Shown here: piece by piece, positions 52,501 to 64,000 of the stretch
Layout: every line of letters begins with the position of its first letter
How positions within the stretch are numbered: the first letter of the stretch is position 1
Origin: Eopsaltria australis
Taxonomy: Eukaryota; Chordata; Aves; Passeriformes; Petroicidae
DNA length: 64,000 bases
Direction: 5' to 3'
Assembly (NCBI GenBank): GCA_034509425.1
Contig: JAVTVJ010000118.1
Span: forward strand, 2,356,001-2,420,000
Translations under genes and position numbers: made by a program
Notes under the pieces: model-generated
Told to the model about the DNA's origin: nothing
The model's input: the letters and a program-made list of their open reading frames with translations, nothing else
Database searches by the model: none

Positions 52501-53044
52501 ACTGATCCAACAGCAATGATTATTTTATAGAAATATTGGTAATTCTCTAATTGAAGTCAGCTACAGCCAACATGTGTTTAGGTTACAGTCACAAGTCTGA
52601 TTGGGAAAATAAACTTTATTTTGACATAGTTCTGAAAGAACAGAATTTATTCAAGCAGGATGATATATCAAGGAAGCTCTTGTCAGAGGTGACCAGCCAA
52701 CAGACTGTGAGCTCAGCCCATCTACTCCCTGCCTACTTTCCTATGAGCAACATGCACAAGGCAACCAAAATAGCCTGTGACTGGCTAGTGATCACTAGAT
52801 CCTGTTACTTTCCTTCATGAAGTCCTTGTCACAGAAGAAGTAACACTTCAGTTCCTGATACACGATAAGAAAAAGTCTGTTACTGTCCATGGGCACTGTT
52901 CGGCAAGTCACGTGGACAGTGAACATTTTGGTCATGACACCACTCACATGCACATGTTCTCCTGACCCCCACCACACCATGGGAAATTCTTCCATTCTAA
53001 TTGTGGAACAGTGATGCACATGTTTGTCCTGTCACACAGGAGGT
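49508..53044. other. Intergenic AT-rich sequence
   Basis: No gene, RNA or repeat family recognised in 3.5 kb. GC content rises toward the right end, where the LTR begins. Confidence 0.6.
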
Positions 53045-53834
53045 AGAAGAATAGGTAGGTTGTTTTGACAGTGGAGGGGCACTCCAGGGGCCTCTGTGAG
53101 GACAGAGCAGGAGCTGCTCTGTGCTGAACACAGCCAGTTCCTGCCAGCTCTGCAATGAACCCACTGCGGGTCACAGCTGAGCCCATCAGCCAAGCCTGTG
53201 GCACCTTAGGGAAACAAACCCAAGAAAGGGCAAAAATACTGGGGGAGCAGGGTGGAGGAACAGAGAGAGAAGGGCTCTAAGAGGAAGAAGAGGAAAGAAC
53301 ACAAAGGCCAGAGCAGTAGGAAGTATTCCACAGTGGCTCAGGAATGTGCCCAAAGGCACTGTGGTCTGTGGAGCAACAAGTAGTGGCAGACGGAAACAGC
53401 CAAGCCCTGACTTCAGCCTCGCGTGCCACCCAGTGCCTCCCTGAAGGGACTGTGCTCAACTTGCAGAGTAAAACAGCAGGAGATGTATGGAGTGAAGGTG
53501 TGGAGACCAGGAAATTGAAAGAGAGCAATCTGAAGCTGAATCTGAGAGAGTGGGAGGAAAACTGTTTTTCCTGTAAGATTAAATGTTTGTTCTTTGTTTT
53601 GTTTTGTTTCCCAGTACTCCAACCAATTAAATATTTATGCTACCTATCAATAAATTAACTAGTATTCCCCAAGTAGTTTTGCCCATGACAGTGATTTTCC
53701 TGTCTTTATTTCACCACCAGTTTTCTCACTCGCATTCCTACTAATTTTTCCCCATATCCCTGGGGAAGGAAGGAAGGAAGGAAGGAAGGGAGTGAGCAGC
53801 TGTGTGAGTTCTTGGCTGTTAGCCAAACCTACCA
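53045..53834 (+). mobile_element. Solo LTR, avian ERVL-like, old
   Basis: The left part (GTAGGTTGTTTTGACAGTGG, then a CAGTTCCTGCCAGCTC segment) and the right part (AATAAATTAACTAGTATTCC, CCAAGTAGTTTTGCCCATGA, GTGATTTTCCTGTCTTTAT) match in order the LTR type common in many birds. The right end is ACCTACCACA, with the terminal CA. AATAAA near 53651 fits a polyadenylation signal. The left border is approximate and no target duplication is clear. No internal viral genes adjoin it, so it is a solo LTR. Family name is from memory. Confidence 0.7.
53764..53790. repeat. GGAA microsatellite inside the LTR
   Basis: About six GGAA units in a row close to the 3' end of the LTR. Confidence 0.9.
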
Positions 53835-56559
53835 CATTTAAAATGAAAAGGAATAAATGGATCCAATGGCAAACTATTTCATTGATTACCAGTAGCCAAA
53901 AATTTCTTTGCCATTACTGAATCCATCTAGATCTAAATGTGAACTTTTTACCAGGGAGAGAAATGGCAAAGCTTATTAAGCAAAAAATAACTCGAGACCA
54001 ACTGACTTATGGTGTTGCTGCTATGAGCAGGAGGCTCACAGGATATAAACAAACAACTTCTCCTTCCTCTTAATTTGCATGGGTAGGAGACATTAAAAAT
54101 AAACAAGTAGTGGCTTAATAAAGACCAAGCACCTTCCTTACAGTTTCTAAAACCGGAAAATCTGGTTTATGTTACTTTTGTCCTACAACTAATATTCATG
54201 GAATGGTATCCTCATTCTGCAAATAGTTATTAATTAAATAGTTTGGATTTTTTTGACAAAAGTCTTTCTAGGAGGAAAAAAGTGGGTTTAAACCAAGAAA
54301 AAGTCTTTTTCTTTTTTAAATGAGGCAATTTTAAAATTAAATTGTTCTCCCTTATTTTTAAACATGAAAAACAGCCTGTTTAGCACTTACAAGGTAAAAA
54401 CAAACCACTTTATTTTGTTCTTCTGGGCTGTGAGATATTTTAACTGCATTATTTTGACTTGAGTTAAAAGATTAGCTCTCAAATTACCCAAATGTTAGCA
54501 CCTAATGCAAAATTAAAACAAAGATAATAGCTTTATCCATTCACCATTTCTATTTTCCCCCCAAATAACATAATGAAAAAAGAGCTTCAGAAAAGGGCGG
54601 AGGGGGGGAGTAAGATGGAAAGTAATTTTCTACCCACCTTTAATGAAGAGATACTCCATTATTTACTAAACAATAAAAGTATGAAACAGCTTAAAAATAA
54701 AATACAATCATTGTAAAACAAAATTGAAAACAACATGTAAGGATCATGAAATTAGTAGGTCTTACAAACCAGGAAAATGTTTACCCTAGAAAGAACATTC
54801 ATACAATTGGGAAAAGAAGGACAATGAGCTGCAGAGTGGCTATATAGCTGCCTGATTGCAAACTACATAGATCAGAGTCTGCTAAAAATGTGGCAGACAA
54901 AAGGCAAAGACATTTACAAAACAAGACACATACGCATTAACCAAATCTGTATCCCAATTCCAAAGATTTGATAATTTACTAATTTCAATAGTCCTACAAA
55001 AGAATAACTGACTTTCCCATCAATTTTTTAAAAATTGCGAAAATTTGGCGAAGTATTTGAGGGATAGACTTTAAACATCATAAGATTAGGTAAAAATTAA
55101 AATTAATGTCTTAAAATGAAGGATACCTGAAACACCAAATAATTCTAAGACTAAAAATATATGTGTACAATACAATAGGAGGCTAAGTGGATCCTTAGAG
55201 ACAGACAGAAAATGAAACAAACTGAACAAACAGTGTAGGAATGCATATATTGTATTACAGCAATACAGGAAAAACAGCAATTTAAGCCAGAGGTTATCTA
55301 GGTTTGTTCTGCCCTGTGTAAGTAGAAAACTCTTGCCCCTTCCTTTCCTTCCTCCCCTTCTGTTTCTTTAGTTCTTTACTCCTTGCTTACATAGGAACTC
55401 TATGAAACTTGTAAACTTCTGCTGTTAAAATAGAACAGCATTATTTTTTTGCTCATAGGAACTGAGGCAAAATCCCAACATAAAAAAATGAAAATTACCA
55501 GTAGCTCAAAACTACAGCAATTCATTTTTCACCTTCTTTGTACGACATTTTAAGATCATAAATAAACTACAAAGTACTCAGAAAAGGTATTTTTCTATTT
55601 TCTTATGGCACACCTTTTCTTGTGGTACACCAGCATTAGCTTCCATTAACATTTGAAAGTTTCTCAGTAATAGCTCCAGGGGTCTCATTATCTTTTGGCT
55701 TGGACTGGAGCATGCTGCCAGTATTTCTGAAGCAAGTAACATGCTTTTCCAATTGTATGAGAATGTTTTTAAATAAGTTTTTAAGAAAAGGTGTTTTCCT
55801 TTGCTTTGTGCCTTTAGGTATAACACAACCTTATGTTTTAAAGGATGGATTCTGTTCATCAGTGAGAAAGAACATACCAATTCCTCTATCCAAAATGCCT
55901 TTTTTCAGGACAATACTGCTATTATTAGACAACTGCTGTACTAGACAACATACCCAGTTGTCTATTACAATAATATAGGACCTGGAGATGTGATGCTTTG
56001 TTACCCCTGTAAGTGACTAACCCATGTCAATAACTTCTAATTTTCTTCATCGTAATAGTCAGTTCTGTCAGCAGTGCAGAATATAAACAATAACAGAGGA
56101 AAACAGATCTGTTTGAGCTCTGTATTCTAAGGTTTCCTTATGAGTATGGCTGGTCAACCGATTATTTAGCATGGTAGACAAAAAGAAGAGGCCATTTTTG
56201 CACCAAATTTGAAACATTTGTCCAGGATGCAAAAAAACCTCAAAATCAGTATCATTGCATACCTGAAGCTGTTCAAATTTGTGCGTTCACAGCCCAGAGG
56301 CATCATAGCCACAATTCTTGTTAAGCACTTCTTAAAAAGCCATCTCATCGTCCTGTAGTCCTCCTCTCAACTAAACTTCTCACCTAATTATTTTTCATTC
56401 CTTCTCATCCCCAAACTTCCGCTCATACAATCAAGAGGCCACCCCACAAACTCTTCTGCAATCGTGATCTTTCTAAACCATGCCCTACCCTATTTCAAAT
56501 CCCTTTTTACTCAAGAATCCCTTATCAATGTGCTATCGATGTAAGCTGAGGCTAAATAC
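53835..56559. other. Intergenic AT-rich sequence
   Basis: Nothing recognised. A short GGGCGGAGGGGGGGAG patch near 54594-54610 is the only GC-rich spot. Confidence 0.6.
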
Positions 56560-56790
56560 CTTTTGGGTGCAGTGGCTCGACTCCTCCAATTCTGCTTGTG
56601 CAGGTGCTGCTATAGTCACTGCCTCTCTAGCACTAGTCCCTGCTCTCAATGCTGCTGCTCCTCGCTGCCTGCCTCCTCCATGACTTCCCTCCACACAGGC
56701 TCTTCCACGGGCCAGCAGCACACAGTGCTCCCTATCGGCAACTGCCGCTCCCTGTGCTCGCTCAGCCTCAGCTCTTGCTCTGACGGGGCT
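56560..56790. other. GC- and CpG-richer patch in AT-rich surroundings
   Basis: Contains about seven CpG in 230 bases (for example near 56577, 56663, 56708, 56735, 56747 and 56784), whereas flanking sequence has almost none. On the minus strand it ends in CCCAAAAG followed by gtattt, a usable donor. It could be a small promoter or exon, or part of an unrecognised repeat. Function not shown. Confidence 0.4.
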
Positions 56791-56967
56791 TTAACACAGG
56801 TCTTAATAAAATCCACCTACGAAGCCTCCTAAGGGCAAAAGCAAAATACATGTTTGTGAGAAAACAGGATGTATGGAATACATATTATTAGTGAGTCATT
56901 CCAAAACTGCATAGCAAACAATACGTATGGTCAGATTCTGTTCCAACACTAGTTTTGGTTAATAGGT

Positions 56968-57037
56968 TTCTCTTTCATCTTCCTTCTTCTTGTATCAGTA
57001 TGTTCTCTTTAATCTTCCTTCTTCTCGTCTCAGTATG
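56968..57037. repeat. 35-bp tandem duplication, 3 mismatches
   Basis: Two adjacent copies beginning TTCTCTTT and ending TCAGTATG (56968-57002 and 57003-57037), pyrimidine-rich. Confidence 0.9.
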
Positions 57038-60000
57038 GTTGTTCAAATGCAGTTTTTTTGTTTAAGCCTGACAGATACAACCTATCCAGAAGTGATGATT
57101 TTTTCCTTACCTTTTACCTTTCTCTATTACTCTTTGCCATTTTTCTCTGTCTGAGTGATTTGTCTTACACATACTGTCAACTCAGTAGCTGTGTTTACTC
57201 CCAGTTTGCAAGTTGGATGTGTATGAGGTTACAAAGGAAAATACTAGATTTTTTTTAATATCCCTTTAAAAGTTACAGTCAAATCTTGCAGGCTTCCACC
57301 TTTGAATTCAATGGACTTTGTCAAATTACATACACTGCACATGAACCAGTCACTTCAAAACTACAAGCTTATTTCAGAACATACCCCCCCTCCCCCAAAA
57401 CTATTTAACAATTCATTTCCATTCGATCCTTGAAACAGACTCCATAATAAAAATTACATACACTTTTAACATTACTTTTTAAACAACCACAGCTTAAGTG
57501 CCAGGAAAAAAACTGCTGTGGCACAGCTGGAAAATCCTCTAGCTCATAAAGACCCTGCTTTCTATTTTCTTCAAAATACTTTCACAACTCAAGTAATGAT
57601 TATACTCTTTTTAATCTGTTCAAGGCAGGGAATGTTCTACTCCATTGCAATACCTGATAACAAAGTGCATTTTGCCACAAAATGATTTGCCACTATATTT
57701 GATGGTATTTTATAGACATGAGTGTATGGTTTCAGCTATCTCTTTTTCTTTGTAAAAAATACATTGTATTAAGTTAATGCAGAAAAGACAACACTATGTT
57801 ATTCTCATAATTGCTAACTTCCTGCCATGAAGAATTTCTTTGAGCTATGAAAGAATATGAACTCTATCTACATATTACCCCAATGTTCACAATTAAACTA
57901 TATATAAATGTCAGACTTTGGGGCAGAAAGGGTGTTTTACCTTGCAGCACGGAATTGCTTCAGTTTTTGCCTCTCCTACGCAAACAAGATGGCTGTGCAC
58001 TTATCAGTATATGGGTACAAAGTCCAGTCATGTACACTGAAACAGAAGGGTGGAGGGGAAGAAGGACAACACTGAAAGAGATAATTTATACAATACTGAC
58101 AGGATTTCCTGATAAGACACTGCTTCACTAGTGTGAAACAACATCAGCATGTTCTCATAATGGAGATATATATATATTCCTAACAAAGATGCTTTCGTTT
58201 GTTACTGAAGATCTCCTGTTAGACTTTTTCATGAATTTGCACAACATTTTTGGAAAACAAGGGCTGTGCCGGAATCTCAGGTACATTTCTGCCTTCTGTA
58301 CACATGGGAAGCATTCCTACAGAATATCTACATAGCAACTTTGGACAAGCTGCACTGAAACATCTTTTAAAGTATAATTTCAGATCAGTGTTCTTTAAAC
58401 TTTTCCATTGGAGGCATACAATCTTTAGAGATTTTCTGTTTATAAATACCATACACTACAGCCCATCCTGTTTTATTTAATATGCATTGTCTTAGAAACT
58501 GTATGTGCTCCCGGAAAATGACTGCTCCCAGAAAGCCCAAGGACCCTAACGTGAAAAATCATTCACTAAACTTCAAAAAGTCCTAGCTAGTTGACATATT
58601 ACCGTCCTTCTCAGCTATTGTCCTCCTCACCCCAATTTATGTATTTGTCACGAGGAAATTTGATTAGGAAGAGAAAGATGGATGTCCAAAGATGTGTGAC
58701 AATCACTGCTGATGAAACTTAACAGAATCCAAGACTTACAACCTAAGTATGAAATTTTACTTTTCTTCCAGGCAAAACCTGGAAGCTCGCAATGACTGTG
58801 AGAAATCAAATTGAACCAAGATTTTTGAACAGCTGCCTAAATGCAAAGTTTAAATTACATTTTTCTGTGGTTCAGGAAATCAGTCCAGCTTGTCCTGAGC
58901 TTTCTTCTGCATTTTTCCTCTGTCTATTTTAAAATAACATTCTACTTCAACAACTTTGAAAGACTTTAAAATTACCAATCTTTTCTCTGTCTCAAATACC
59001 AATAGGAAATGCTAGCCCTACCTTAAACCTTTGAAAAACTGCAGTAGTGTCTTGCATTTATTCAAAGCATTAACAAGTGAATATAATGACAATTAAAAAA
59101 AAAATATTGCCAATCTAAAATAAATTGTCAATTACTTTTTAATTGCTTTGATTAATATTTTTAGATTAATAATATTTTAGAAGGTACTAAAAAGAAAACC
59201 CCTGTATGGACAAAAGAAGCAGTACTAGAGATACAACAGATGAGACGCAACACCCACTGGCAAAACACCACTTCTTGCGTACATACACCGCAACTCTTTA
59301 ATGCACAATAACTAATAACTTACAGCAAATTTTAATACAAATTCTTATTAAGTGACATTAATTCAAAATTTTGTGATTATGTGAATTAGAAGAAAGTAAC
59401 GATAAAACAAGGCTATGTATGACAAAATATACATAAAATGAATGAAAAGCAGACACTTCTGTGCTAATTGGCATGACAATTCAAGACATTTGATATGGAA
59501 AACCAAAATGCAGTGTATAAAGATCTATTCATTCTAACTATTACAGCATGCAAAAAATTATGAGTTAATGAGTGAAAAAATAAGCATCCTCTCCCTCTCA
59601 TATCCAAATGTGAGTACTGAATGAAGACTGCATAGAGGGGGTTTGTTTGTTTATGTTTCTTTTCCATGTTTGATTAAAAATCACTAAAGGGCGGTAAAGC
59701 GACAATTACTTGCTGACTTCAAAACCTAAGCAGGAGTAAACACTGAGATGCCAACAGGGAGCCTGCATTTAGCCATGGCCAATAGAGAACTATGTTACCC
59801 ACTAATGTATTCTCCAGTGATCTATGTAATTAATGGATTATATTATCCATTTTGGCCAACAGGTGTTTTTGTGGTTTGGGTTTCTCCCACACAGATATGA
59901 ACACAGAGTCCATTTTTATTCTTTCATATGTTAGAAATGTTATTTTTTTAAGGTACTTTGGACTTCTGGTCACAAGGGGAGTCAGTGTCTACCAATTTCT

Positions 60001-60134
60001 TCATGAACGTTTGTATGTATAAAAGAGTTCAATTCATTGAACTGGTAAAGGAAATTATGTTTTTAATTAGTGTTTGGGATGAAAAGGAGGAAGAATGATG
60101 CATGACTCAATTTTCTGGAATTTAGGGGTAAGGT

Positions 60135-60166
60135 AGAGCTGCAGCAAGGCAGAGCTGCAGCAAGAC
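60135..60166. repeat. 16-bp tandem duplication, 1 mismatch
   Basis: AGAGCTGCAGCAAGGC followed directly by AGAGCTGCAGCAAGAC. Confidence 0.9.
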
Positions 60167-63100
60167 AGACTCTTTGTTTCAGTTCATTAAAACATCTCTG
60201 GCAAAGTTTTAGAAGTTTAGGATCCAACTTTACCACACCACTAAATGTTCATCTACCACATACGGTACAGTGTCCTGGTAAAAACAAAATTTGATACACT
60301 GCTATCCTTAGCCTGCCTGGATGTTGGTGCACATGTAAATGCTTCTGCTTCCACACAAATCTGCTAGTACAAACTTGTATTTTACTTAGATTCAGATGAA
60401 ACATACCAGTAACAGAGCTAAAATGAAACAAAGGGTATTTGTTAGCTTCTTTTATCAGAGTGAAACTCAAGGAACATAGCTAATTTCAAAGGATATTTCT
60501 GAAAGACACTTATCCAGAATAAAGATAACAGTTTTGCTGTTCAAGGGACTTTGTACAAATTGGGTTATTGAATTCTAGAGAACATTAACAATCTTCAGTG
60601 AAAAAAGATGCTTAAACTTCATTCTTCAGCTTAGTCCAAAAAAACAGTGGCAAGTTTCCCTCTGAAAATTCTGTAGCCATATAGGTATCTTGAGAGAAAA
60701 AACATTATATAAAGTTATGAAATCTGTGGATTGCAGAGGACTTTTTACAGTTCTGAGGAAGTCCCAAAGGCTTTTATACATAGAACTCTATGACATTGTC
60801 CAAAGGTTTCAGTGGGGTTTTTTTAATGGTTGTGATTAACTTTTGTTAAGACTTACATATGAGAGTTTAGCTGGAAGAACGTGTTGACTATGCCATGCAA
60901 GAACAAAGATTCAGGTTTTGTAGTTGCTATAACCATAGTTTCTGACTATTGCATAATACTAGTCCAAGCTACCCCAAGTCATAAACAGAACAGGATTTTA
61001 AAAGAAAGATGGGCTTGAACAGGTAGGGAAAATATTTTTCATTTGATCTACAAGACAATTTACTTTATTTCCTGGATGTGATGAAGTTAGAAGCATATGG
61101 ATATTCAGATCCCCACACACTGTCAGGTCCTTCAAGAATCAACAGTCATCCAAATACGAAAAAATTGAAATCAGGCAAGATTTTACTTTATTCCCACCAA
61201 CTTCAGAAAGTATTGGTGCACACATCACCCGAGTTGATGCTGGCAGAAACTCGATGACAAGAATGCCACATCCTGAGTGAAGCTCTATGCCCCCTGAAGT
61301 CTGTAGGCTTTCCTCCATGCTCTGCAACTCCAGCATACATCCTCACCATGCACCATTTCATGACCACCAACACAAGCTTAGTTTTGGCATGGCACACTAG
61401 GATATATAGCCATCTTAATATTAAAAGTCTTGTTAATAGCTTTTGTAAAATTGCATTAGTCTAATTTTTCCAGATGAGAGCATAATTACTGGCATAAAAA
61501 TGAAAAGTCAGTGAAAAACAGATTATGGAGCCAAGCTGTCAAACATGGTCATTAATATAATACTTACTCCCTTCTGCCTGTAGCAGTCACTGGTCTAAAT
61601 GACACATACAACACTTCTGAAACAGGGATACAACAATTCATTCTGTAGCAGAGATTCTTGCAGATATCTGCCTCATTAAGCTTGCAAGATAGTAGTTTTT
61701 CATACTTAAAAATGTGTAAAGAGATTTTGAACTGTATGAAGAGGTAATAAGCTCTTAATGGGCTAGAAATATTGCAACTGATCTCCTTCAGTGAAGTATG
61801 ATACTGACTCCTCTTAATTAGTGAAACTACATATAGAAGTGAACCATAAAGAAAATTTTAAATTGGACAAATAGCAAGAAAAGTTTTGAGCTTTTGGCTT
61901 GGTATGACATGGGGAACAAGCTGACTAATAAGCAGTAAAAACCAAACTATGGCAAAGATAGCAATTCAGCTCTTATGTTAATTCAAAGGTATTGGTCTAC
62001 CTGGGACTAAGAAGGCAGTCTAACAGCAAAAGATGGCCTTCTATTTGTCACTTATAAACCCCACATCTACAGTAAATGTACCCAAGTACTGGACTTCTCT
62101 AAAGATACAGAAAACCTAAAATGCTGCAGAGCAATCAAAATGCTAAAAGCTTCAGAAAGCATAACTTAGGACAACAGGTTAAAGACATTTGTAAAATAAA
62201 AAAAGAGTACATGAAAAACACAGGATATCCTATCAGAGCAAAAGATTCACTAAAGATTAAGAAAATTTTAGGCATAATGTCTAGACAAATACTTTAAGCA
62301 CATACAACTCCATTGCAAAGAATTCATCTAGATTTTGAATGTCTTTGGTGGTCTTACCTATATGTAAGTACATGAAATGGAACTCTAGGAATCTTTCAAA
62401 CCTGCAGTGTCAGTGTAAGCAACTATTCACCTTACAGAACGCAAGGTGAAATGTTTGAGAGTACTCGAATAAGTGGAGCTAGCTGTCTTAGGGAAAAAGT
62501 CAGAGCCTGATTGTCTACACAGCACTGAGACTTAATTGCTCTCTCTTCTAGGTCTAACCATCTAACTGTACCAGTATTTACAACTGGTGTTCCTTGTTTT
62601 ATAAATATTTTATGAAAACAAGTGTCGGTTACTGGTCTTCTACTAAGATTTCAGTTGAAAGTCTAAAATAAGAAATAAAGCTACATAATTTCCTCATCTG
62701 TTTTATTACAACACACTGAACCTAATTCTTTAAGGTAGGTAAATATAAGCTGAACTTAAAGTAAGTGGACAGCCTAGTGATGGGACTATTTCCTCACCCA
62801 AAAATTAATCAGTGCCTTAGAGAGCAGTGGGCACAAAGCATATTTGCCATTGCCAATGCACAAGACAATGTTCTGAGATATACTACCAGTACATTTATAT
62901 GTCTGTACATGGGAGGAGGAGAACAGGGCAGTAGCTTCTCAGGCACAAGAATTCAAAAAATGGAATTACGATGTGGTTGGGAGGCACACTAACTCTGGCA
63001 GCCAAGAAGTCCCAACTCCATAGTGAGGAACAGCATGGATGTCCAATACAACTCTGATTCAATGGGAACTCAAGAAACTGGCTAACTGCTTGGCATTGCC

Positions 63101-63464
63101 CCTTCTCCACTCTCCACCATTTCTGCTTCCTGATCAGAGTTGCTACTTCTTATGTACCAGCAAAGTACTATTGCTTTTCTGCTCAGAGAGATCTAGAAGA
63201 AATCTGAGACCAACCAGAATCACTGCAAAGAAAGAAAGGTCACAGTACCATACGATAACCGGCCTCCAGCTGCCTCCAGGCTGTCAGCATGTTCTCCCTG
63301 ATCATGCAGACATTCTGGGCTGAGTGTCAGCCAGGTCATTTATTTCTACTCAGCTCTTTGGGATAGATACAAACATTTAAGGGCACACAGCCACAGAGTA
63401 GGCAGAGTGTCTGAGCTCTGGAGATTCAACTCCCCAGCTTGTTGCATCCCAAGTAGGGAATATG

Positions 63465-63474
63465 TATATAAAAG
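63465..63474 (+). promoter_or_regulatory. TATA-box-like motif
   Basis: TATATAAAAG followed by moderately GC-balanced sequence. No downstream exon was recognised before the window ends, so it may be a chance match. Confidence 0.2.
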
Positions 63475-64000
63475 CTGAACCTGGAGCAGCATTACAGGTC
63501 AGTGGCTTACAGACCTTGTGACCCTGAGAATCAGAATTCCTTCTCTCTCTTCTCTATCTGAAGATCTAATTACCACAGCCTTTGAAAAGGTTGAACTTAG
63601 GGGACCACTGGAAGGGTGATTGCATTCAGTTTCACCTTTACTGCCAGCAACCAAATGATAGATGACTTGCTCAGAAAGGTTCACAGAATGTGCATTCCAC
63701 ACGGCAGTACAAATTTTTTCCTATAATCTGTAACAATCAAACTGTAGCATTTGAAATGAAAAAAAGCAATTAAATTCACACGCAGACAAGAAAGAAAACC
63801 AAACTCATAACAAATATTTTATGTTCCTGCAACAATGAGAAGTTAGATAAATAAGTGAAAGTTACATAACAAGCCCATATCACAAGAAAAAGTAAAGCAG
63901 GATACAAAATTTCAAATCTTATCTGAGGATGCAATCTCTTCTGTCCTAATCTTTCCAATAGTTTAAAGATGAGCAGGACCCAGCCATTAAGCACTTCAGG

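Larger units (their letters stand above)
56791..64000. other. Intergenic AT-rich sequence, no recognised gene
   Basis: Seven kilobases with no exon or repeat family recognised. It includes a 35-bp duplication (56968-57037), a 16-bp duplication (60135-60166) and a consensus-like TATA box at 63465. Open frames stay below 100 codons. Confidence 0.6.

Noticed and set aside
61139..61397. Two overlapping minus-strand frames of about 65 codons
   Set aside because: They resemble no family I know and have no flanking exons.
1..64000. CRISPR arrays, tRNA or rRNA genes
   Set aside because: No regularly spaced repeats and no tRNA or rRNA signature were noticed; the sequence is vertebrate nuclear DNA.

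Overview
This is a piece of a bird genome. It is AT-rich, has long non-coding stretches, carries about eleven CR1 LINE fragments (the dominant avian retrotransposon) and one solo LTR of an avian ERVL-like type, and contains a spliced vertebrate gene. There are no operons, ribosome binding sites or other bacterial signals. The bird order cannot be fixed from sequence reading alone.

The one recognisable gene is steroid sulfatase (STS) on the minus strand. Six consecutive coding exons were read directly, with GT-AG borders and matching phases: 44576-44728 (signal peptide, start codon at 44721), 42734-42855 (sulfatase signature with the formylglycine cysteine), 39742-39864, 33734-34157 (two membrane helices), 23782-23918 and 1227-1364. 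Joined, they give 1090 coding nucleotides, about 363 residues, or roughly the N-terminal 62% of the human enzyme. The frame is open throughout and every catalytic residue expected in this part is present. The C-terminal exons lie beyond the left edge. Introns in order of transcription are 1720, 2869, 5584, 9815 and 22417 nt; the sixth is cut by the window edge.

The introns hold most of the CR1 copies, mainly in the same orientation as STS. The last visible splice acceptor sits beside a pure run of 50 T (minus strand) and a CR1 tail. Right of 44728 is the STS upstream region: a T/G-rich low-complexity tract, a possible 5' untranslated exon ending at 45588, the longest CR1 (48431-49507), an ERVL-like LTR (53045-53834), a small GC- and CpG-richer patch (56560-56790), and otherwise AT-rich sequence with no gene I can recognise.

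I found no convincing new biological system. The best leads are the homopolymer splice acceptor, the possible upstream exon, the CpG-richer patch, and several rearranged CR1 copies.
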